Of a DNA stretch of 64,000 nt, positions 16,001-24,752 are shown piece after piece (the first letter of the stretch is position 1; each line of letters begins with the position of its first letter). The notes under the pieces were generated by a model, which saw only the letters and a list, made by a program, of their open reading frames with translations, did no database searches and was not told the DNA's origin. The position numbers and the translations under genes were made by a program. Source of the stretch: Pseudomonas sp. FP453 (GTDB lineage: Bacteria; Pseudomonadota; Gammaproteobacteria; Pseudomonadales; Pseudomonadaceae); contig NZ_CP117435.1 of assembly GCF_030687495.1 (NCBI RefSeq), positions 6,218,156-6,282,155 on the forward strand, read 5' to 3'.

Positions 16001-18825
16001 GCATCACCTATACCCCTGCGGCGGGGTATTCCGGTGTGGACAGCTTCACCTACACCGCCACCAACAGCAGCGGCACGTCCAGCCCGGCGCCCGTGGCCAT
16101 TACGATCAGCGCACCGTCCATCGGCATCAGCCCGACGGTCCTGAGCCCTACCACCGCAAGCGTCGCCTTCAGCTCCACCCTGAGTGCGAGCAACGGCACC
16201 GCGCCCTATGTCTACAGCATCACCGCCGGCAGCGTGCCGACTGGCATGACCCTGAACAGCGCGACCGGCACCCTCAGCGGCACGCCCACGGCTGCCGGCC
16301 CGTACACCTTCACCGTGACCGTCACCGACGCCAACGGCGCCAGCGGTTCGCGCGCCTACTCCGGGGCCGTCAACATCGCCGCGCCCATCGCCGGGGCGCT
16401 CAGCGCCAGCGTCGCCGCCAACAGCAGCGCCAACCCGATCACCCTCAACCTCAGCGGCGGCGCGGCCACCAGCGTCGCGGTCGCCAGCGCGCCCAGCCAT
16501 GGCACCGCCACGGCCAGCGGTACGGCCATCACCTATACCCCTGCGGCGGGGTATTCCGGTGCGGACAGCTTCACCTACACCGCCACCAACAGCAGCGGCA
16601 CGTCCAGCCCGGCGCCCGTGGCCATCACGGTCAGCGCACCCACCCTTGGCATCACGCCGGCGGGGTTGGGGACTGCCACGGCAAACGTCGCCTTCACCAC
16701 CACCGTCAGTGCCAGCGGCGGCACCGCGCCCTACAGCTACAGCATCAGTAGCGGCGCAGCGCCGCCGGGCGTCACGCTGAACCCGTCCACCGGCACCCTC
16801 AGCGGCACGCCCACGGCTGCCGGCCCTTACAGCTTCACCGTGACCGTCACCGACGCCAACGGCGCCAGCGGCTCGCGCGCCTACTCGGGGGCCGTCAACG
16901 TCGCCGCGCCCATCGCCGCGGCGAGCAGTGCCACCGTCGCCGCCAACAGCGCTGCCAACGCGATCAGCCTCAACCTCAGCGGCGGCGCGGCCACCAGCGT
17001 CAACGTCGCCGGCGCGCCGAGCCATGGCACCGCCACGGCCAGCGGCACCGGCATCCGCTATACGCCGACGGCCGGGTATTCCGGCGCGGACAGCTTTACC
17101 TACACCGCCACCAACAGCAGTGGCACGTCCAGCCCGGCCACCATCACGCTGACCGTCACCGCGCCGACCTTGCAGCTAACCCCGGCGTCGCTGGGCGCCG
17201 GCATGGCGGGCACTCCCTACAGCGCCACCCTCAGCGCTGCGGGCGGCACCGCGCCGTACACCTACAGCGTCAGCAGCGGCAGCCTGCCGCCCGGCATGAA
17301 CCTGAACGCCAGCAGCGGTGTGCTCAGCGGTACGCCCACCAACACCCAGGCGGTGAACGTGACCATCACGGTGACCGACGCCAACGGCGCCACCGGTTTC
17401 CAGGCCTACACATTCAACGTCGCCGCCATGCCGATCAACGTCGCGCCGTCCAGCCAAGTCCTCGCCGCCGGGCAATCGGCGACCGTCGACCTGACCCAAG
17501 GCGCCAGCGGCGGCCCGTTCACCCAGGCCACCGTGGGCACCGTCACCCCAGCCTCGGCCGGCCGCGCGACCCGAGTCGGCGCCTTCTCCATGCGCTTCGT
17601 GCCGTCGGCAGCCTTTGCCGGCACGGCGATTGTCAGCTTCAGCCTGGAAAACGGCAGCGGCTCCATCGCGACGAGTTCGGTGAGCTTTATCATCGCGGCC
17701 CGCCCGGACCCGACCAAGGACGCCGACGTAATCGGCCTGCTCAACGCCCAGACCCGTGCTGCCGAACGTTTTGCCAGCACGCAGATGGACAACTTCAACC
17801 GTCGCCTGGAGCAACTGCACCAAGTGTCCTGCAACCGCAATTCGTTCAATGCCAGCGTGAAGAAGGACGGCAAGGACGTGCCCTTGCAGGAAGTCGCCAG
17901 CGCCGTGACCCAGCACCTGGGCGGCTCGGCCAACACCACCGATGAAGAGAAAAGAAAGACCGCCGCCGAGGTCGAAGAAGGCTGCAAGCAAGATGACATT
18001 GCCTACTGGACCGACGGCTTTATCAACAACGGTTCCACCCACGCCCGTGGCGCGCGCGACAACAGCTTCACCACCATGGGCCTGAGCGCCGGGGTGGATT
18101 ACCGCCTGTCGCCGACCGCGATCGCCGGTATCGGCTTCGGTTACGGCAACGACCGCAGCGACATCGGCAACAACAAGACCCGCAGCGACGGCGACGCCCT
18201 CGGCATCGCCACGTACCTGAGCCTGAACCTGGCACCGAAAGTGTTCGTCGATGGCGTGCTGGGCTACAACCGCATCAGCTTTGATTCGCGGCGCTACATC
18301 ACCGGCAGCAATGACGACTACGCACGCGGCTCGCGGGATGCCGACCAGTTGTTCGCCTCGCTGACCACCAGCTACGAATACCGCCAAGGCCCGCTGTCGC
18401 TCACGCCTTACGGCCGCTTGAACGCCAGTACGACACGCCTGGACGCCTTCCGCGAACGGGGCGGCGGCATCTATGGGTTGTCCTACGAGGAACAGCGCCA
18501 ACAGAACGTCACCTCGTTCATCGGCCTGCGTACGGGTTATGACGTGGCGACCCGCCTCGGGGTGATGACACCCAAGGTCGGCCTGGCCTGGGGCCACAAC
18601 TTCAGTGGCAGCAGCGATTACAAGATGCGCTACACCGACCAGGGCGAGGACGGCCTGCTCTATCGGCTCAAGCCCGACCCGCTGGACAGCGACTTTGCCA
18701 ACCTCGACCTGGGCTTGGACTTCAACGTCGGGCGCGCCTGGCAGATGGGCTTCTCGTACAAAACCGCGCTGGGCAGCGACGAGCGCAACGATTCGTTCCG
18801 TATCGGTATAAACGGCAAGTTCTGA
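13075..18825 (+). CDS. Autotransporter adhesin with Ig-like repeats
   Basis: A 1916-residue secreted outer-membrane protein. Residues 1-33 are a signal peptide (charged start, then LTAVFLLLMTLAAQALAA). The passenger has a putative Ig domain, an IPT/TIG domain (about 140-222), then alternating He_PIG-type Ig repeats (hallmark LPAGLSLSSGGTLSGTP) and cadherin-like repeats (hallmark HGTATASGTSITYTP). I count about nine He_PIG and six clear cadherin-like units plus a diverged seventh. A charged coiled region (about 1550-1640) leads into an autotransporter beta-barrel (about 1640-1916) ending in a terminal Phe (GINGKF). It is probably a surface adhesin. A second in-frame ATG at 13084 is an alternative start. 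A terminator follows directly. Confidence 0.9.
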   Translation: MIKMLTHRGARLARRLTAVFLLLMTLAAQALAAPTIVSPTPGSTLPSVAVGQNMSITITSTGGALPLNDWVECDASDPDYAGETGCLPDGLVLDQSFGSASTLLHGAPTTAGTYTFPVSINDNTNQAGVAFYTLVVTGGGTPTLTSLTPNSGSTAGGTSVTLTGTNLTGATGVSFGGALASGFTVNSATSITATTPAHAAGAVNVVVTTPGGTATLTNGYTYATPTVSVGPTTLPSGAQNTAYSTQTITASGAAAPYTFAITGGALPAGLSLSSGGTLSGTPTASGNYNITVTATDANGVTGSRAYSFTISAAPTISVNPTTLPNPTANVAYTTSLSATGGTAPYSYTFTSGTLPAGLSLSSGGTLSGTPTQAGTYNFTVTATDVNSASGSRTYSVTVSAGAPNAGAVSVTVAANSSANPITLNLSGGAATSVAVSSAASHGTATASGTSITYTPTAGYSGADSFTYTATNGSGTSSPATVSLTVNAPTLSITPSVLTAPAANVAYSVALGASGGTAPYSYAITSGALPTGLSVNTSTGLLSGTPSVPGAYNFTVTVTDTYGATAGRAYSGTVSAGPPIAAPLNITVAANSSANAVALIINGGTATSVAVTSAASHGTATASGTSITYTPTPGYHGTDSFTYTATNGSGTSSPATVTVTVAAPTISISPLSLPNATIDTAYSQTISSSGSLAPYSYAISSGSLPAGLSLSPAGALSGTPTVSGNFNFTVTASDAGTPVSTGARAYSFTVNAVPPVAGAVSATVAANSSANPITLNLSGGAATSVAIASAPSHGTATASGTAITYTPTAGYSGADSFTYTATNSSGTSSPATVTVTIGAPTIGISPTVLSATTASVPFTTSLSASGGNAPYTYSITSGSVPSGLALNPATGSLSGIPSAAGPYTFTVTATDANSATGSRSYSGTVQVAQPVAGALSATVAANSSANPITLNLSGGAATSVAVASAPSHGTATASGTGITYTPAAGYSGVDSFTYTATNSSGTSSPAPVAITISAPSIGISPTVLSPTTASVAFSSTLSASNGTAPYVYSITAGSVPTGMTLNSATGTLSGTPTAAGPYTFTVTVTDANGASGSRAYSGAVNIAAPIAGALSASVAANSSANPITLNLSGGAATSVAVASAPSHGTATASGTAITYTPAAGYSGADSFTYTATNSSGTSSPAPVAITVSAPTLGITPAGLGTATANVAFTTTVSASGGTAPYSYSISSGAAPPGVTLNPSTGTLSGTPTAAGPYSFTVTVTDANGASGSRAYSGAVNVAAPIAAASSATVAANSAANAISLNLSGGAATSVNVAGAPSHGTATASGTGIRYTPTAGYSGADSFTYTATNSSGTSSPATITLTVTAPTLQLTPASLGAGMAGTPYSATLSAAGGTAPYTYSVSSGSLPPGMNLNASSGVLSGTPTNTQAVNVTITVTDANGATGFQAYTFNVAAMPINVAPSSQVLAAGQSATVDLTQGASGGPFTQATVGTVTPASAGRATRVGAFSMRFVPSAAFAGTAIVSFSLENGSGSIATSSVSFIIAARPDPTKDADVIGLLNAQTRAAERFASTQMDNFNRRLEQLHQVSCNRNSFNASVKKDGKDVPLQEVASAVTQHLGGSANTTDEEKRKTAAEVEEGCKQDDIAYWTDGFINNGSTHARGARDNSFTTMGLSAGVDYRLSPTAIAGIGFGYGNDRSDIGNNKTRSDGDALGIATYLSLNLAPKVFVDGVLGYNRISFDSRRYITGSNDDYARGSRDADQLFASLTTSYEYRQGPLSLTPYGRLNASTTRLDAFRERGGGIYGLSYEEQRQQNVTSFIGLRTGYDVATRLGVMTPKVGLAWGHNFSGSSDYKMRYTDQGEDGLLYRLKPDPLDSDFANLDLGLDFNVGRAWQMGFSYKTALGSDERNDSFRIGINGKF
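14281..17163. repeat. About 525-bp tandem coding repeats in the autotransporter
   Basis: Equivalent points in the cadherin-like units (the AGCGCCAACCCG motif or its variants) fall at 14323, 14848, 15376, 15901, 16426 and 16951: spacings of 525, 528, 525, 525 and 525 bp. Each period encodes one cadherin-like plus one He_PIG-type module, about 175 residues. Long stretches are near-identical at the nucleotide level, especially in units three to five, so copy-number change by recombination and assembly collapse are both plausible here. Confidence 0.9.
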
Positions 18826-18834
18826 TGCTTGCGG

Positions 18835-18862
18835 CGGCGCCCGCCCTGGCGCCGTCCTTTTC
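18835..18862 (+). terminator. Rho-independent terminator after the autotransporter gene
   Basis: A CGGCGCC stem (18835-18841), a six-base loop and GGCGCCG (18848-18854) are followed by TCCTTTT. It lies just past the autotransporter stop codon and before the macroglobulin gene. Confidence 0.75.
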
Positions 18863-18953
18863 CCGACCTGCACCCTGGTGTGCGGCGTATCGGCGTCATC
18901 TTTTGTATCAAAGACGCTGTAAGATACGCCGCACTTAGCCAGGGATGCTCACC

Positions 18954-21900
18954 ATGTTCGACTCGTTCAAAACGATCTGCCGCCGTTTATTCGGTGCATT
19001 AGCGACGGTGGTGGGTGCCCTGTTCGGCCAATGGCGGCCGCCGTTCTGGCTGCGTGCCATCGGCGATGGCCTGTTGGCGCTCGGCCACAAGGCGCGCGCT
19101 TATCCGCGCCAGGCCGGGGCTGGCGTGTTGGGCCTGGTGCTGCTGGCTGCCGCCGGGTTCTATGGCTGGCAGTGGTACTCCCATCTGCCCAAGCCGCATA
19201 CCGTGAGTTATTCGCTGCACAAACCCAATCTCACCGACTACACCCAGCAGACGCCGGTTGTGGATAACCTGCAGGTGCGTTTCGCCGAGTCCGTGGCTCC
19301 GCTGGCGGCGATTGGCAAGCCGGTGAGCGCAGGCATCACCCTCAAACCGAGCGTGGCGGGCACGTGGCGCTGGTCCGATGACCGCACATTGCTGTTCGTG
19401 CCGGAGAAAGACTGGCCCATCGACGCCGGTTACACCCTGGACCTGGCGAAGAAAAACCTGTTGGCCGACGGCGTATTGCTCGACCAGTACAGTGCGCAGT
19501 TCTCCACCCAACCGTTCCGCGCCACCCTGGCGCAAAACGAGCTGTACCAGGACCCGTCCAATCCGACGCTGAAACAGCTGGTGGCAACCTTCCATTTTTC
19601 CCACCCGGTGGATGAAGACAGCCTGCGCAAACGCGTATCCGTAACCCTCGGCAAAGGCCTGGCCTACCGCGACGCCCAGTTGCCCAATCGCCCGGAAATC
19701 ACCTTCGACGAGAAAAAACTCAACGCCTACGTGCGCTCCGCCGCCCTGGCCACGCCGCTGGAAAGCACGCCGGTCAGCGCCAAGCTCGACGAAGGCCTCA
19801 AGGCCCGCGACGGCGGCAACGCCAGCACGGCGCCGCTGGTGGCCGAAGTCACCGTGCCCGGGCGTTATCGCCTGACCTTTACTGGCGCCGACGTAAGTTT
19901 TGTCGACAACCAACGCGGCGAACCGGAGCCGGTGCTGATGTTCAGCAGCTCCAGCGCCGTAGCCGACGACACCATCGCCGGTAAGGTGCAGGCCTGGCTG
20001 CTGCCGGAAAAGGCCGAGGACGACACGCGCCCCTACAACAGCAACGACATCGACGACGCCCTGCTCGCCCGCAGCAGCAAGGTCAACCTGACCCACGTGC
20101 CCAGCGTCGAACCGCTGAACACCCTGCACGCCTTCAAGTTCAAGGCGCCAGCTGGCCGCGCAATCTATGTGCGCGTGCCGGCCAACCTGGAAGCCATCGG
20201 CGGCTATTTGGCGAAGAATCCTACTGCGTCGCTGATCAGCATGCCGGCGTATCCGCGCACGTTGCAGTTCTTGTCTGACGGCGCATTGCTCAGCCTCAAT
20301 GGCGAAAAACGCCTGGGCTTCATGGCCCGTGGCGTGCCCGGCGCCCATGTGGAAATCGCCCGCCTGCTGCCCAACCAGTTGCAACACCTGGTGGACCAGA
20401 GCAGCGGCAGCTTTGCCCGGCCGAATTTCGGCAACGAGTACTTCGATCGCATGGTGGAGCGTCAGTCGCTGGACATTCCACTGTCGTCCAATGACCCGGC
20501 GAAAACCGTGTACGACAACGTCGACCTCGGCCACTACCTCACCGCAAACGGCGGCCGTCGCGGCATTTTCGTGCTCAAGCTCAGCCCGCAGGACGAGCCG
20601 GTCGAGCGCACCTTCGAGTACGACCGCAGCAGCACCAGCGACCTGCGGTTTATCGTGGTGACGGACCTGGGCATCATCGCCAAGCGCTCCAGCGACGGCA
20701 GCCATGATGTGTATGTGCAATCCATCGGCAACGGTTCGCCGGTGTCGGATGCGCAAGTCGATATCATCGGCCGCAATGGCTTGCCGGTCAGCAGCGGACG
20801 CACCGACGCCGAAGGTCACGCGCATTTCGCCAAGCTGGATGAACTGCGCCGTGAGAAAACGCCGCTGATGTATGTGGTCACTCGCGGCAACGATCAATCC
20901 TTCCTGCCGATTGCCCGTCAGTCCCAGCAGCTGGATTTGTCGCGTTTCGATGTAGGCGGTTTGGAAGAAGACGGCGCGATTGATCGTCTCAGCGCCTACC
21001 TGTTTACCGATCGCGGCCTGTACCGCCCGGGCGAAACCGCGCACCTGGGCATGATCGTGCGCAGCGGCAACTGGCAAGGCGCCCTGCAAGGCCTGCCGGT
21101 GGAACTGCAAATCACCGACCCACGTGGCCTGGAAGTGATCCGCCAGCCGCTGAAGCTGTCCGCCAGCGGTTTTGAGACCTTTGACTTCCCCAGCAGCGAA
21201 GTCGCCCCCGCCGGGGAGTACACCGCAACCTTGCAGTTGATCGGCCAGAAGCAGACCCGCACCGACCTGGGCAGCGTGAGCTTCAAGGTCCGCGACTTCG
21301 AACCGGACCGCATGAAGGTCAGCCTGAGCCTGCACGACACCCCCGTGCAGGGCTGGATTCCACCGGACCAGGTGGTGGCCAAAGTCACCGCGATGCACCT
21401 GTTCGGCGCCCCGGCCGCTGGCCGCCGGGTCACTGCAAAAATGTCCCTGAGCCCAACGCTCGCGGCCTTCGAGCGTTACCCCGACTACCGCTTCCGTCTC
21501 AACGATGGCCTGGAAGACGCCACTACCGAAGACCTGGCCGAAACCAGCGTGGACGACAACGGCCAGGCCGTGCTCGACCTCAACCTGCAACGTTTCGCCA
21601 ACAGCACCTATCGCTTGCAGGTCATGACCCAGGTGTTCGAAGCCGAGGGCGGGCGCAATGTGGCGGCGCAAAGTGCGTTGCTGGTGTCGTCTGCACCCTA
21701 CCTGGTCGGTGTAAAAAGTCAGGATTCGCTGTCGTACGTCGCCAAGGATGCGCCGCGCCAGGTGCAATGGCTGGCCGTCGCGCCAGACCTTTCGCCGGTA
21801 GCCGTGGACGGCCTGACCAGCGAAGTGGTCGAGCACCGCTACGTGTCGGTGCTGGTGAAACAGTCCAACGGCACCTACAAGTACGAGTCGCGCATCAAGA

Positions 21901-24752
21901 ACATCAGCCAGCCGGCGTCGCCGCTGGTGATGACCAAAGAAGGCGCCAGGCAGGCCCTGAACACGGGCACGCAGGGGGATTTCACCCTGCAACTGAAGGA
22001 CGCCAACGGCAACCTGCTCAACCAGATCGACTACAGCGTGGCCGGGCGTGGCAACACCTCGCGCTCCCTGGAGCGCAACGCCGAGCTGCAACTGCGCCTG
22101 GATAAACGCAGCTACGCCAGCGGTGACGAGATTGCCATCAGCATCCGGGCGCCCTACACCGGCGCCGGCTTGATCACCATCGAACGTGACAAGGTCTACA
22201 CCCAGCAGTGGTTCAAGGCCGACAGCACCAACAGCGTGCAACATATCCGCGTGCCTGCGGGGCTTGAAGGCAATGCCTACGTCAACGTGCAGTTTGTGCG
22301 GGACATGGGCTCGGCCGAGGTGTACATGAGCCCGCTGTCCTACGGCGTGGTGCCGTTCAGTATCAACCTGGATGCGCGGCGCATGGCGCTGAAGGTCGAA
22401 GGTCCGGCGAAGATCGAGCCGGGGCAAATGCTCGACATCAAGGTCAACGCCGACCGCCCGGGCCGTGCGGTGGTGTACGCGGTGGACGAAGGCATCCTGC
22501 AAGTGGCGCGCTACCAGACGCCGGACCCGCTGGGCTTCTTCTTCCAGAAGCGGGCGCTGGAGGTCGGCACCAGTCAGATCCTTGACCTGATCCTGCCGGA
22601 ATTCAGCCGCCTGCTCAGTGGGGCAGCGCCCGGTGGCGATACCGAAGGCGCCCTGGCCAATCACCTGAACCCGTTCAAGCGTAAACATCAGCCACCCGTG
22701 GCCTGGTGGTCCGGTTTGGTGGACTTGCCGGCCGGTGAAAGCGTGCTGCATTACCAGGTGCCGGACAGCTTCAACGGCAAGCTGCACCTGTTTGCAGTGG
22801 CGGTGGACAGCGACAGCGTGGGCGTCAGCGAAGCCACCACCGACGTGCGCGGGCCGATTGTGATCACGCCAAACGTGCCGGCCTTTGTCGCGCCGGGAGA
22901 TGTGTTCAACGTCAGCGCCGGGGTGTTCAGCAACCTCGATGCGGCGGCCGATGTGAAGTTTGAAGTGCAGACCAGCGACGGCCTCAAGGTGCAGGGCGAC
23001 AAGGGCAGCACCCTGGCCCTGCAACCGCGCAAGGAAGGCACCGCCGAGTTCAAGATCAAGGTGGGCGACACCCTCGGTTCGGCGGACCTGCGCTTTGTCG
23101 CGGTGTTGCCGGATGGCAAGCGCATCCAGGTGGCCGAGACCACGTCGATTCGCCCGCTGAGCGAGCACCGTGTGGCCTTGAGCCTGGGCCGCTTCGACAG
23201 CGCCAGCAAAGAGTTGAAACCGACCCGCGAGCTGTTCAGCCAACTGCGCGACGTGCAACTGGGCGTTGCGGCCTCGCCGCTGGTGTGGGCCAACGGCCTC
23301 AAGCATTACCTGGACGACTACGGCTACGCCTGCACCGAGCAATTGGTGTCCAAGGCCATGCCCGCGTTGATCTGGGGTGGCAACGCGCCAGAAGCCGAGC
23401 AAGCCTTCAACAGTGCTGTGCGCATGCTGCGTCAGCGCCAGAACCCGGCCGGCGGCTTTGGTCTGTGGGCGGCCAACCCGGACGTGGCGCCGTACGCCAG
23501 CCTGTACGCCACCGACTTCCTGATCGAGGCCAAGGAGCGCGGGCTGCCGGTGCCGGAAGACCTGCTGGTGCGTTCGAACGCGTATCTGACAGACCTGGCC
23601 AACGGTCCTAGCGAAGGCCTGTCGGAATTGCGCAATCGCGCCTACGCCAGTTACCTGCTGAGCCGTCAGGGGATTCTGGTGAGCGGCGCCTTGAGCGATA
23701 TCCGCGAGCGCTACGAGAGCTACTTCAAGGACAGCTGGCAGAACGACCTGGGCGCCGCTTACCTGGCCGCCAGCTACAAGTTGCTCAAGCAGGATCGCCA
23801 AGCCGATGCCTTGTTCCGCAAGGTTCCATGGCGTTCCCTTGTGGATAAGTGGAGCAGCGACGGCCTGTATTACGACCCGCTGGTGCACGATGCCGAACAC
23901 CTGCACCTGCTGGCGCGCCACTTCCCCGAGTTGCTCGATGATGTGCCCGTGGCGTTGCTGGATAAACTCGGCAAGCGCCTCAACGAGCAGCGCTACAACT
24001 CGCTGTCGGCGGCGCTGTTGCTGCGCGCCCTGGACAACTATGGCCAGCGTGCACAAAGCGACATGACCCTCAAGGCCACCGCCTGGTTGGGTGACAAACA
24101 ACAGCAATTGCTGGAGATGGCCGGCCAGCCGCCGCGTGCCGCCGTGCCGGGGACCACGCAAAAACTGGTCATGGAAAAATCCGACGGCCCAGCCGCCTTT
24201 TACATGCTCAGCGAGGCCGGTTTCGACAAGGGCGCCAAGCTCAAGCCAATCACCAATGGCCTGGAAATCATCCACGAGTACCTCGACCTCAAGGGCGAGC
24301 CGGTGAGCAAAGTCGCGGTGGGCGATGAGTTCCTGGTGCGCTTGCGCCTGCGGGCCACCGACCGTGACCAGGTGCAGCAAGTGGCCGTGGTCGACCTGCT
24401 GCCGGGTGGCGTCGAGCCTGTGTATAACTTGCCGCCGGAGCCGGAAGCCGCCAGTTCAGAGGACGGTGAAGAGTCCGAATACGTCGAAGAAGACAGCCAG
24501 GAAGAACCGACCTGGCAAGCGCCTATCGGAGAAACCGAGCTGAGCAACTGGCAGCCGGAGTACGTGGACGTACGGGATGATCGAGTGGTGTTGTACGGCA
24601 CCGCACTGCGTGATGTCGGCACGTTCGTGTACCGCGTGCGCGCCACCAACGCCGGCACGTTCAACACGCCACCGGCCTACGCCGAAGGCATGTACGAAAC
24701 CACCCTGCAAGGGCGCGGCAAAGTAGGCGAGCTTGAAATTACCAAGCCTTAA
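18954..24752 (+). CDS. Large alpha-2-macroglobulin family protein with thioester motif
   Basis: A 1932-residue protein, longer than E. coli YfhM (about 1650). One membrane anchor lies near residues 55-70 (LLAAAGFYGWQW), so the bulk is periplasmic. Typical bacterial macroglobulin segments follow, including the LSAYLFTDRGLYRPGETAHL region. The thioester motif CTEQ is intact at Cys1460-Gln1463 (GYACTEQLVSKAMP). The family traps attacking proteases by covalent linkage and is usually paired with PbpC, which repairs peptidoglycan; pbpC follows here with a 20-bp overlap. I prefer the ATG at 18954 (AGGG at good spacing) over 18945. A Glu/Asp-rich insert (SSEDGEESEYVEEDSQEEPT) sits near the C-terminus. 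Confidence 0.9.
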   Translation: MFDSFKTICRRLFGALATVVGALFGQWRPPFWLRAIGDGLLALGHKARAYPRQAGAGVLGLVLLAAAGFYGWQWYSHLPKPHTVSYSLHKPNLTDYTQQTPVVDNLQVRFAESVAPLAAIGKPVSAGITLKPSVAGTWRWSDDRTLLFVPEKDWPIDAGYTLDLAKKNLLADGVLLDQYSAQFSTQPFRATLAQNELYQDPSNPTLKQLVATFHFSHPVDEDSLRKRVSVTLGKGLAYRDAQLPNRPEITFDEKKLNAYVRSAALATPLESTPVSAKLDEGLKARDGGNASTAPLVAEVTVPGRYRLTFTGADVSFVDNQRGEPEPVLMFSSSSAVADDTIAGKVQAWLLPEKAEDDTRPYNSNDIDDALLARSSKVNLTHVPSVEPLNTLHAFKFKAPAGRAIYVRVPANLEAIGGYLAKNPTASLISMPAYPRTLQFLSDGALLSLNGEKRLGFMARGVPGAHVEIARLLPNQLQHLVDQSSGSFARPNFGNEYFDRMVERQSLDIPLSSNDPAKTVYDNVDLGHYLTANGGRRGIFVLKLSPQDEPVERTFEYDRSSTSDLRFIVVTDLGIIAKRSSDGSHDVYVQSIGNGSPVSDAQVDIIGRNGLPVSSGRTDAEGHAHFAKLDELRREKTPLMYVVTRGNDQSFLPIARQSQQLDLSRFDVGGLEEDGAIDRLSAYLFTDRGLYRPGETAHLGMIVRSGNWQGALQGLPVELQITDPRGLEVIRQPLKLSASGFETFDFPSSEVAPAGEYTATLQLIGQKQTRTDLGSVSFKVRDFEPDRMKVSLSLHDTPVQGWIPPDQVVAKVTAMHLFGAPAAGRRVTAKMSLSPTLAAFERYPDYRFRLNDGLEDATTEDLAETSVDDNGQAVLDLNLQRFANSTYRLQVMTQVFEAEGGRNVAAQSALLVSSAPYLVGVKSQDSLSYVAKDAPRQVQWLAVAPDLSPVAVDGLTSEVVEHRYVSVLVKQSNGTYKYESRIKNISQPASPLVMTKEGARQALNTGTQGDFTLQLKDANGNLLNQIDYSVAGRGNTSRSLERNAELQLRLDKRSYASGDEIAISIRAPYTGAGLITIERDKVYTQQWFKADSTNSVQHIRVPAGLEGNAYVNVQFVRDMGSAEVYMSPLSYGVVPFSINLDARRMALKVEGPAKIEPGQMLDIKVNADRPGRAVVYAVDEGILQVARYQTPDPLGFFFQKRALEVGTSQILDLILPEFSRLLSGAAPGGDTEGALANHLNPFKRKHQPPVAWWSGLVDLPAGESVLHYQVPDSFNGKLHLFAVAVDSDSVGVSEATTDVRGPIVITPNVPAFVAPGDVFNVSAGVFSNLDAAADVKFEVQTSDGLKVQGDKGSTLALQPRKEGTAEFKIKVGDTLGSADLRFVAVLPDGKRIQVAETTSIRPLSEHRVALSLGRFDSASKELKPTRELFSQLRDVQLGVAASPLVWANGLKHYLDDYGYACTEQLVSKAMPALIWGGNAPEAEQAFNSAVRMLRQRQNPAGGFGLWAANPDVAPYASLYATDFLIEAKERGLPVPEDLLVRSNAYLTDLANGPSEGLSELRNRAYASYLLSRQGILVSGALSDIRERYESYFKDSWQNDLGAAYLAASYKLLKQDRQADALFRKVPWRSLVDKWSSDGLYYDPLVHDAEHLHLLARHFPELLDDVPVALLDKLGKRLNEQRYNSLSAALLLRALDNYGQRAQSDMTLKATAWLGDKQQQLLEMAGQPPRAAVPGTTQKLVMEKSDGPAAFYMLSEAGFDKGAKLKPITNGLEIIHEYLDLKGEPVSKVAVGDEFLVRLRLRATDRDQVQQVAVVDLLPGGVEPVYNLPPEPEAASSEDGEESEYVEEDSQEEPTWQAPIGETELSNWQPEYVDVRDDRVVLYGTALRDVGTFVYRVRATNAGTFNTPPAYAEGMYETTLQGRGKVGELEITKP

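Noticed and set aside
14281..17163. The autotransporter repeats as a CRISPR array
   Set aside because: The units are about 525 bp, fully coding and in frame, with no short repeat-spacer pattern.
18999..24380. A 1793-codon open frame antisense to the macroglobulin gene, and similar long antisense frames at 392-1918 and 4212-5912
   Set aside because: High third-position GC suppresses stop codons on the complementary strand. The products are low in recognisable motifs, and the plus-strand genes have clear domains.
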